Positions 7,263 through 12,510 of a stretch of 12,510 nucleotides of DNA are shown piece after piece. How positions within the stretch are numbered: the stretch's first letter is position 1; each line of letters begins with the position of its first letter. Origin of the DNA: an uncultured Oscillospiraceae bacterium (lineage in GTDB: Bacteria; Bacillota; Clostridia; Oscillospirales; Ruminococcaceae); contig CAUABB010000023.1 of assembly GCA_958427155.1 (NCBI GenBank), positions 1-12,510 of the forward strand, written 5' to 3'. A program made the position numbers and the translations under genes. The notes beneath the pieces were generated by a model. It ran no database searches and had not been told where the DNA came from. It saw only the letters and a program-made list of their open reading frames with translations.

Positions 7263-8444
7263 GTGGAGATATACGGTATTGATGTATCAAAATGGCAGGG
7301 AGATATTGACTGGTTTAAGGTGAAAGAAGATGGAATTAGCTTTGCAATGATTCGTTCAAGTTTTGGGATGAATGATGTTGATCCTAAATTTACCCAAAAT
7401 GTGGCGCAGGCACAGGCAAATGAAATTCCCTGTGGAGCTTATCACTATTGTTATGCTAAAAATGTTGCGGAAGCAGAACAGGAAGCCGAATTTTTTTTAA
7501 AGACGGTTAAAGGATGGAAGTTGGAGTATCCTTTGGCATTGGATTTAGAGGATGCTTCTCTGCAATCTCTCGGAAAGGAAACGTTGACAACGGTTGCTTC
7601 AACGTTCCTTCAGACCCTGGAGAATGCTGGATATTATGCCTGCTTGTATGCAAATTTGTATTGGGTACAATCTTACCTGGATATGAACAAATTGGCGAAA
7701 TATGATTTATGGCTTGCACACTGGGCTGAAATGCCGGGATATACTGGAAATTTGGGAATGTGGCAATACACTTCTCAGGGAAACGTCAACGGTATCAGTG
7801 GAAATGTAGACCGGGATATCGCTTATAAGGATTACCCGACTATTATTCAAAACGCGGGACTAAACCATCTTCAAGAAGATGTCCCCGTTCCAGTACCACC
7901 CCAGCAGACGGATGATTATTATACCGTTCAAGAGGGAGACACCCTTTCTGGTATTGCCGAAAAGTTTGGAACAACAGTAACGGAACTTGTGCGCCTAAAT
8001 CATATTGAAAATCCGAATTTAATCTATCCGGGCCAGAAAATTTTGCTTCCGTCGGGGAGCGGAAATACACCCCAGAGGTTTAAAGTTGGAGAAAAAGTAA
8101 AAATTAAGGCCTCGGCTCAAAGATATGCTACCGGTCAGGTAATTCCAAATTGGGTAAAAGGTCGCGCTGATACAATTTTGCAGATCTCAGGAGATCGTGC
8201 GTTGCTCAAAGATATTTATTCTTGGGTTTTCCTGAGTGATTTGGAAGCTGTGAATGATGATGAAGAGCCTTTTAAAAGTGGAGAGACTGTTCGGATTAAG
8301 CAAAACGCTGTCAGTTATGCTACCGGCCAGATAATTCCAAATTGGGTGAAAGGCCGTCCGGATACCATCTTGCAGATTTCGGGAGACCGTGCGCTGCTCA
8401 AAAATATTTATTCTTGGGTTTATTTGAAGGATTTGGAACGCTAA
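7263..8444 (+). CDS. GH25 lysozyme (endolysin-like) with LysM and two C-terminal wall-binding repeats
   Basis: A 393-residue peptidoglycan hydrolase. The GH25 muramidase domain (1-195) opens with YGIDVSKWQGDIDW (Asp7 in the conserved DVSxWQG) and contains LALDLED (Asp94 and Glu96, the catalytic acidic pair) and GMWQYTS (165-171) near its end. It would cleave the N-acetylmuramic acid to N-acetylglucosamine bond. A Pro-rich linker (208-215) leads to a LysM domain (218-263, YTVQEGDTLSGIAEKFG...YPGQKILLPS), which binds glycan chains. Two repeats follow (272-328 and 337-392), each containing YATGQxIPNWVKG and DTILQISGDRALLK, probably SH3-like wall-binding units. There is no signal peptide, so release would need a holin, lysis or another export route, as for phage endolysins. 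It follows the tail-fibre-like gene; no terminator is seen after it. Confidence 0.93.
   Translation: MEIYGIDVSKWQGDIDWFKVKEDGISFAMIRSSFGMNDVDPKFTQNVAQAQANEIPCGAYHYCYAKNVAEAEQEAEFFLKTVKGWKLEYPLALDLEDASLQSLGKETLTTVASTFLQTLENAGYYACLYANLYWVQSYLDMNKLAKYDLWLAHWAEMPGYTGNLGMWQYTSQGNVNGISGNVDRDIAYKDYPTIIQNAGLNHLQEDVPVPVPPQQTDDYYTVQEGDTLSGIAEKFGTTVTELVRLNHIENPNLIYPGQKILLPSGSGNTPQRFKVGEKVKIKASAQRYATGQVIPNWVKGRADTILQISGDRALLKDIYSWVFLSDLEAVNDDEEPFKSGETVRIKQNAVSYATGQIIPNWVKGRPDTILQISGDRALLKNIYSWVYLKDLER
8076..8438 (+). repeat. Tandem in-gene duplication encoding two wall-binding repeats
   Basis: Two copies, about 8076-8246 and 8271-8438, separated by a short acidic linker (VNDDEEPF). The copies match at most residues over roughly 55 positions, including the core YATGQ(V/I)IPNWVKGR(A/P)DTILQ. 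They are also close at the DNA level, pointing to fairly recent duplication or selection for repeated binding. Confidence 0.85.
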
Positions 8445-8451
8445 TATCCAC

Positions 8452-8480
8452 TTGGCGGGAAAACGGTTTTGTGTTATACT
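8452..8480 (+). promoter_or_regulatory. Probable sigma-A promoter of the XRE regulator
   Basis: TTGGCG (8452-8457), a 17-base spacer and TATACT (8475-8480), with an extended -10 TG at 8472-8473. It starts 8 bases after the lysozyme stop codon and gives the XRE gene its own transcript with a leader of about 115 bases. Confidence 0.7.
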
Positions 8481-8486
8481 GAAAAC

Positions 8487-8553
8487 AGCTTTTATGAGCG
8501 GGGCAACCAATGGTTGCGGCTTTGAAAGCTGAAATTGGTGGCGCAACCGGTTG
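8487..8553 (+). promoter_or_regulatory. Palindromic leader / possible operator pair upstream of the XRE gene
   Basis: GCAACCA-A-TGGTTGC (8503-8517) is a perfect 15-base palindrome, flanked by CAGCTTT (8487-8493) and AAAGCTG (8525-8531) so that it can form a larger hairpin. A second palindrome, CAACCGGTTG (8544-8553), repeats the CAACC/GGTTG half-sites. Both lie downstream of the -10, where bound repressor could block transcription. Autoregulation by the XRE protein is an inference. Confidence 0.45.
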
Positions 8554-8603
8554 GATTTCGGTATGATAAAGTCATCAACGAAACCATGAAAGGATGCTGG
8601 ATC

Positions 8604-9071
8604 ATGAATATTGAAATCGCGAACCGGCTGGTTAAGCTTCGAAAAGAAAACGGGTTATCTCAGGAAGAACTGGCGGAAAAAATCGGGATCAGCCGTCAGG
8701 CGGTCTCAAAGTGGGAAAGGGCAGAGGCCAGTCCAGACACAGATAACCTCATCCTTCTTGCCCGTCTTTACGGAGTCAGTCTGGATGTGCTTTTGGCGAC
8801 TGAAGATGAGATTCCTGAGCCACAAGCTGAAGAAAGGACTGGTGCGGATGAGAACTCCTGTGATCGATGTGATGACTTCTCAAAAGATTGTCACGACTGC
8901 AAGAAGAAAAAGGAATATAATCCCTGGCTTGCTTTTCCTTATCCTGTTTTCGTTACAATCGCATATCTTTTAATGGGGTTTTTAGGGAATTGGTGGCATC
9001 CAGGCTGGATTATTTTTTTAACTATTCCGGTTTACTACTGCCTTGCCAGCTGCTTTCATCCCAATAAGTAA
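8604..9071 (+). CDS. XRE-family transcriptional regulator with cysteine cluster and two membrane helices
   Basis: A 155-residue protein. Residues 7-61 form a Cro/CI-type helix-turn-helix, with the recognition region GLSQEELAEKIGISRQAVSKWE (17-38). An acidic linker carries CDRCDDFSKDCHDC (86-99), a CX2CX6CX2C cluster that could bind zinc or iron-sulphur or act as a thiol switch. The C-terminus is hydrophobic with two likely membrane helices (about 108-127 and 131-150), as in a group of membrane-anchored XRE regulators found in Clostridia. DNA binding would therefore occur at the membrane. ATG at 8604 is preferred because AAAGGA at 8589-8594 precedes it; an ATG at 8586 has no site. The gene has its own promoter and terminator. 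Targets are unknown; palindromes in its leader suggest autoregulation. Confidence 0.88.
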   Translation: MNIEIANRLVKLRKENGLSQEELAEKIGISRQAVSKWERAEASPDTDNLILLARLYGVSLDVLLATEDEIPEPQAEERTGADENSCDRCDDFSKDCHDCKKKKEYNPWLAFPYPVFVTIAYLLMGFLGNWWHPGWIIFLTIPVYYCLASCFHPNK

Positions 9072-9075
9072 TAGC

Positions 9076-9117
9076 ACAAAAAAGGGATCGGCATAACGCC
9101 GATCCCTTTCCTTTTTT
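9076..9117. terminator. Bidirectional terminator between converging XRE and amt-PII genes
   Basis: A perfect 12-base stem (9081-9092 with 9098-9109, GGGATCGGC core) with loop ATAAC. It has CCTTTTTTG on the + strand side and TTTTTTGTG on the - strand side, so it can end both transcripts. It lies 9 bases after the XRE stop and 17 bases after the amt-PII stop. Confidence 0.93.
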
Positions 9118-9134
9118 GCACTCTTAAAGTATGT

Positions 9135-10883
9135 TTATTCAACATCTTGGAGAGCTTCAATATCTTCTTCTCCAGTACGTACTTTAACAACTTTTTCTAC
9201 ACCGTAGACGAAGATTTTTCCATCTCCGATATGTCCTGTATAGAGCGATTTTTTAGCTGCTTCAATTACCTTTTCTACAGGAATTTTTGCAACCACAACT
9301 TCAACCTTTACCTTTGGTAACAGGGTAGCATCCATCTCAACACCACGATACATTTCACCGGCACCCTTTTGAATACCGCAACCCATTACCTGCGTTACAG
9401 TCATACCGGTAACTCCCAAATCGTTCATCGCCGTTTTTAGGTGTTCATACCGGGACAGTTTTGCAATAATAACAACCTTGTGCATACCAGTGTTTACTGC
9501 GACAGGAGCTTCCATAACAGGAACAGCCATATTCTTTTTCAGTTCAGAAGCTTTGTCGTATTCCGTTTCACCCAAGTCTGTATTCTCGTTGACATCCATG
9601 GTCATCGTGTTCGAAACATCCATGATGCTAAAGCCGGAGTATGCAGACGGGAGGCCATGCTCCATGGAATCAAGTCCGACAATCTCTTCTTCTTCGGAAA
9701 CACGCAGGCCGAAAATTGCTTTGATAATTAAAAAGGCGATGGTAATGGTTACAGTCGTAAACGCAACAATGCTGACAATACCTATAAGTTGCAAACCTAG
9801 TTGTTCAAATCCGCCTCCATAAAAGAGACCTTTTCCTGCGATCTGGTTTGCGCCCCCATTAACACCTCTTTCAAAGGCAGGAGCTGTGTCAGTTGCGAAA
9901 AGTCCTACGGCAATTGTTCCCCAAATACCGTTGAAAGCGTGTACCGCAACAGCGCCAACCGGATCATCAATATGGAGTTTATAGTCAAGAAGCCATACGC
10001 CAAAGACAACCAGTACGCCGGATACAGCTCCAATGATAATAGAACCAAGTGCGTCCGTCACATCGCAACCAGCGGTAATTGCTACCAATCCTGCCAAAGA
10101 GGCGTTTAAACACATGGAAACATCCGGTTTCCCGTATTTGATCCAGGTAAAAATCATACAAACCACAGTTGCAATTGCAGGGGAAACAGTCGTTGTTAAA
10201 AAGATAGAACCAAGCTCTTCAACCGAGGTTGCGGCAGCGCCGTTAAATCCGTACCAGCCCAGCCAGAGGATAAACACACCCAACGCCCCGATTGGGAGAT
10301 TGTGACCGGGAAAAGCGTTGACCTTCGTAACTTTTCCTTCCTTATTCTTTGAAAATTTACCAAGCCGTGCACCAACCATCTTTGCGCCGATTAATGCACA
10401 GATACCACCGACCATATGGATACAGGCCGAACCGGCAAAATCATGGAAGCCCATTTGAGCCAACCATCCTCCGCCCCAGACCCAGTGTGCCTCAATGGGG
10501 TAGATCAATGCGGAAATCACCGCGGAGTAAACACAGTAGGACAAAAACTTTGTGCGTTCCGCCATCGCTCCCGAAACAATGGTAGCAGTGGTCGCACAGA
10601 AGACTAGGTTAAACACAAAATTCGACCAGTCAAAATTTTGATACGCTGTGAAGATATCAAATCCCGGTTTTCCGATCAACCCAATCAGGTCTTCACCAAG
10701 TAGCAGTGAAAAGCCGATTAGGATAAATACCACTGTACCGATACAGAAATCCATCAGGTTTTTCATCAGGATATTTCCGGCGTTTTTGGCTCTGGTGAAG
10801 CCTGTTTCCACCATTGCAAATCCAGCTTGCATCCAGAATACCAGAGCAGCTCCAATTAGGAACCATACTCCCCAAACTTCCAT
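9135..10883 (-). CDS. amt: Ammonium transporter (Amt) fused to a C-terminal PII/GlnB domain
   Basis: A 582-residue membrane protein. Residues 1 to about 395 are an Amt/Mep channel of about 11 helices, with ETGFTRAKNA (26-35), Asp148 in FHDFAGS, and the twin pore histidines His156 (ACIHMVGG) and His315 (VAVHAFNG). A linker of about 70 residues, acidic in part, leads to a full PII signalling domain (468-582), with T-loop GCGIQKGAGEMYRG (501-514), TGHIGDGKIFVY (549-560) and RTGEED (569-574), the blocks that bind ATP/ADP and 2-oxoglutarate. The E. coli Tyr51 uridylylation position is methionine here (Met517), while Tyr46 and the pore-plugging Arg47 equivalents (Tyr512, Arg513) are kept. The covalently attached PII probably gates the channel by effector binding alone (inference). 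ATG at 10883 is preceded by AAGGAGGAG 7 bases upstream. Regulation: promoter and tandem attenuators upstream. Confidence 0.95.
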   Translation of the reverse strand: MEVWGVWFLIGAALVFWMQAGFAMVETGFTRAKNAGNILMKNLMDFCIGTVVFILIGFSLLLGEDLIGLIGKPGFDIFTAYQNFDWSNFVFNLVFCATTATIVSGAMAERTKFLSYCVYSAVISALIYPIEAHWVWGGGWLAQMGFHDFAGSACIHMVGGICALIGAKMVGARLGKFSKNKEGKVTKVNAFPGHNLPIGALGVFILWLGWYGFNGAAATSVEELGSIFLTTTVSPAIATVVCMIFTWIKYGKPDVSMCLNASLAGLVAITAGCDVTDALGSIIIGAVSGVLVVFGVWLLDYKLHIDDPVGAVAVHAFNGIWGTIAVGLFATDTAPAFERGVNGGANQIAGKGLFYGGGFEQLGLQLIGIVSIVAFTTVTITIAFLIIKAIFGLRVSEEEEIVGLDSMEHGLPSAYSGFSIMDVSNTMTMDVNENTDLGETEYDKASELKKNMAVPVMEAPVAVNTGMHKVVIIAKLSRYEHLKTAMNDLGVTGMTVTQVMGCGIQKGAGEMYRGVEMDATLLPKVKVEVVVAKIPVEKVIEAAKKSLYTGHIGDGKIFVYGVEKVVKVRTGEEDIEALQDVE

Positions 10884-10919
10884 TTGTAAACTCCTCCTTC
10901 ATCATTTCTGTTTGTATAT

Positions 10920-10966
10920 AAAAAAGAAAAAGGCGCTGCAGAAAAACCTCGCAGCGCCTTTGCCTT
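10920..10966 (-). terminator. Leader attenuator 2 (proximal) of amt-PII
   Basis: On the - strand, AAAGGCGCTGC (10961-10951) pairs perfectly with GCAGCGCCTTT (10939-10929) across an 11-base loop, followed by TTTTTCTTTTTT (10931-10920). The T-tract is only on the - strand side, so it is an intrinsic terminator facing into amt-PII, lying 36 bases upstream of its ATG. It is the second copy of the element at 10994-11033. Confidence 0.85.
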
Positions 10967-10993
10967 AAGTTGTTATCTTTTCTATGAAATTTT

Positions 10994-11033
10994 AAAAAGG
11001 CACCGCAAGAAAACTCCTGCGGCGCCTTTGCCT
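10994..11033 (-). terminator. Leader attenuator 1 (distal) of amt-PII
   Basis: On the - strand, AAAGGCGCCGCA (11029-11018) pairs with TGCGGTGCCTTT (11007-10996), with one G-U wobble, and then two more T residues follow. Just upstream, GGC-AAAGGC-GCC (11032-11021) can form an alternative small stem with the hexaloop AAAGGC, which overlaps and competes with the terminator arm. Its AGGCAAAGGCGC start is repeated exactly 68 bases downstream in attenuator 2. Confidence 0.78.
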
Positions 11034-11046
11034 AAATTCTGTTTTT

Positions 11047-11075
11047 ACTATAACATGGGTGTTTTGGAATGTCAA
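11047..11075 (-). promoter_or_regulatory. Strong sigma-A promoter of amt-PII
   Basis: On the - strand, TTGACA (11075-11070), exactly 17 bases, then TATAGT (11052-11047), with an extended -10 TG at 11055-11054. The predicted transcription start is near 11040, giving a leader of about 157 bases that contains both attenuator hairpins. The stretch further upstream (11076-11193) shows no gene or clear signal. Confidence 0.88.
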
Positions 11076-11193
11076 GAAGTGTTCCGCATTTTCTTTATTT
11101 ATAACAAAAAACAAAGGATACAGAGGTAAATATTTAACGATAAAAAACAAAAATCTGTCTAATCAGGATCAGGATATTCTGGAAAACAAGGAG

Positions 11194-11230
11194 GAAAAAA
11201 AGAAAAGCGGTGTTTTTAAACATCGCTTTT
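11194..11230 (-). terminator. Terminator of the uroporphyrinogen-decarboxylase-like gene
   Basis: On the - strand, AAAAGCGATGTTT (11230-11218) pairs with AAACACCGCTTTT (11215-11203) with one mismatch, followed by CTTTTTTT. It lies about 33 bases after the stop codon at 11263-11265 and separates this gene from the amt-PII promoter. Confidence 0.82.
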
Positions 11231-11262
11231 TATCATAAACTATACTGGCTTGTGAAGGAATT

Positions 11263-12501
11263 CTACCCTTTGTAGTTCTGAACCAGTTCCATTGCAATCT
11301 GTTCCCATCTTTCAAGATTTTTAGGATTATAGTTAACAGTGCTGATATCTTTAAGGACCATATCAAAAGAACAGCCGTTACGGTAACAGGCGTCTATCGC
11401 ATGGGTAAGTTCTTTGCGGACAACCTCTTCATCCAGTTGGTCGACGGCAACGTTAGAAGGGCTAGGCTTATGGGCAATAACATATTTTTTTCCAATATTT
11501 TCTGCTGCAATATCAACGTCCGCCCATGGAGTTACCGTTATCTTTCGGAGATTGGGAATCTGTTCTACAATATCAATCATATTGTGAAGCGGCTCGCAGC
11601 ATCCATAATAAACCAGTCCAAAAGGAGCCATCGCTTTTTTCATATAGGTAATGTCAAATTCTTCGCGCATAGCCGGAGAAACGGAAGAAAAGACCTGTGC
11701 TGCCCCACGCCCCCATACATCTTTTGCTTTAAAGTTACCATCAAAGTCTTTAGAAGGAAGGTCATCCGTATAGGCAGAGGTACTGTGGAGATAAGGCTGA
11801 AACCCTTCAAATAGGTTGAGTTCTTCATACTGGCGCACTTTGTCCAAATAGATGTCAGTCAATTTGGAAGCCACTGCGTGCATAAATTCCGGCCGCATGG
11901 CAAGATCCATTAAAAGATTGGTAACACCGTGCCACTCGGCAATATCATCCCAACAGGTATCAAAAACCCAAGGAGTGCCGATAATTTTAACCGGAATAAT
12001 ATCTCCGATTATATTGGCAACCAGATTATAACGACGTTCGGTTTCTTCTTTGTCGTAGGTAATAACCTCGTTATGAAGGCGTTCGATAAAGGATTCATCC
12101 TCCATCTGATCCACAAATTCATGCGCCACAATATGGTTGCTTTCATCGGCATGCAAGGTGTTTTCCACAATTTCTACCCCATTTCCGGTAGAGTGTATTA
12201 CCTTATCAACCGCCACATAAGGAGGAACAATCATATCAGCTCGGAAATGATTCCATTTATAGAGAGTCTGGCGCATTTTCTGTTCAATTGTACGCAGAAA
12301 CGGATCTTCACAGTACAGAGTAAGTTCCCCTTCACCGTTGAGTTCGTTCCATGGCAGTTCATCTATTAAGACAACTGGACGGATCATATGAAGATCATTT
12401 ACCGCTTTGTGGAGAAGCTTGCGTTCATAGTTGCTGTCATCGTTGGCAACGACCGCATAGCGGGCTGCCAACTCGCGTAGAATTTTTACATCATTGTTCA
12501 T
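11263..12501 (-). CDS. Uroporphyrinogen decarboxylase (URO-D) superfamily protein, function unknown
   Basis: A 412-residue protein that by overall pattern belongs to the URO-D/cobalamin-methyltransferase TIM-barrel superfamily. It is closest to a group of roughly 400-residue clostridial proteins annotated only as URO-D family. Recognisable blocks are AVNDLHMIRPVVLIDELPW (33-51), GELTLYCEDPFLR (58-70), GTPWVFDT (175-182), YYGCCEPLHN (298-307) and ITVTPWADVD (321-330). True HemE has other N-terminal substrate motifs and is shorter (about 350 residues), so haem synthesis is unlikely. The Cys301-Cys302/His306 cluster lies where related methyltransferases hold zinc, so methyl transfer to or from a corrinoid is possible, but this is inference. 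ATG at 12501 lies 9 bases from the window edge; no ribosome binding site is visible there and the frame stays open, so a slightly earlier start cannot be excluded. Confidence 0.75.
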   Translation of the reverse strand: MNNDVKILRELAARYAVVANDDSNYERKLLHKAVNDLHMIRPVVLIDELPWNELNGEGELTLYCEDPFLRTIEQKMRQTLYKWNHFRADMIVPPYVAVDKVIHSTGNGVEIVENTLHADESNHIVAHEFVDQMEDESFIERLHNEVITYDKEETERRYNLVANIIGDIIPVKIIGTPWVFDTCWDDIAEWHGVTNLLMDLAMRPEFMHAVASKLTDIYLDKVRQYEELNLFEGFQPYLHSTSAYTDDLPSKDFDGNFKAKDVWGRGAAQVFSSVSPAMREEFDITYMKKAMAPFGLVYYGCCEPLHNMIDIVEQIPNLRKITVTPWADVDIAAENIGKKYVIAHKPSPSNVAVDQLDEEVVRKELTHAIDACYRNGCSFDMVLKDISTVNYNPKNLERWEQIAMELVQNYKG

Positions 12502-12510
12502 GAGAAAGAT

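Noticed and set aside
9441..10968. Several + strand open frames across the amt-PII gene and its leader
   Set aside because: They are antisense to a clearly conserved protein and show low-complexity, non-protein-like composition.
10929..11033. Two similar hairpin repeats upstream of amt as a CRISPR remnant or mobile repeat
   Set aside because: Only two copies, each a complete terminator hairpin with a T-tract on the - strand, placed between a promoter and a gene start. Attenuation explains them better.
11263..12501. Authentic HemE (haem biosynthesis uroporphyrinogen decarboxylase)
   Set aside because: The protein is longer than HemE, lacks its usual N-terminal arginine-rich substrate motif, and is not next to other haem genes.

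Overview
The window looks like chromosome from a low-to-moderate GC Firmicute of the class Clostridia, possibly a relative of the Oscillospiraceae/Ruminococcaceae. The basis is strong AAGGAGG-type ribosome binding sites, frequent TTG and GTG starts, classical hairpin plus T-tract terminators, an Amt-PII fusion, and a membrane-anchored XRE regulator of a kind common in Clostridia. The genus cannot be fixed from the sequence alone.

Positions 1-5740 (+ strand) are the 3' part of a cell-surface polysaccharide operon. In order it holds the end of a GT8 glycosyltransferase, a Wzx-type flippase, a GT2 rhamnosyltransferase-like enzyme, a 3' stub of an OafA-type acyltransferase (pseudogene), a second GT2 rhamnosyltransferase-like enzyme, a complete malonyl-CoA:ACP transacylase (FabD), and a membrane-anchored GT2 of the polyprenyl-phosphate type. 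A strong terminator at 5700-5740 ends it. The glycosyltransferases would build a lipid-linked repeat unit and the flippase would export it. FabD is the odd member. The acyltransferase stub suggests the polymer once carried an acyl decoration that has been lost.

Positions 5741-8444 (+ strand) hold two phage-type genes: a tail-fibre/baseplate-like protein and a GH25 lysozyme with a LysM domain and two near-identical C-terminal repeats. No holin, terminase, capsid, portal or integrase gene is present in the window, so this is a prophage remnant, a domesticated cassette, or the edge of something not visible here. A 281-base gap between the two genes has small inverted repeats but no gene.

Positions 8452-9117 (+ strand) are a self-contained unit: promoter, palindromic leader, an XRE-family regulator with a four-cysteine linker and two membrane segments, and a bidirectional terminator shared with the converging ammonium transporter gene.

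Positions 9135-12501 (- strand) hold an ammonium transporter fused to a C-terminal PII (GlnB) domain and, upstream of it, a uroporphyrinogen-decarboxylase-like protein with its own terminator. The amt-PII gene has a near-consensus promoter followed by a leader with two tandem copies of a terminator hairpin. This is the clearest regulatory signal in the window and points to transcription attenuation/antitermination, plausibly by an ANTAR-type nitrogen regulator (inference).
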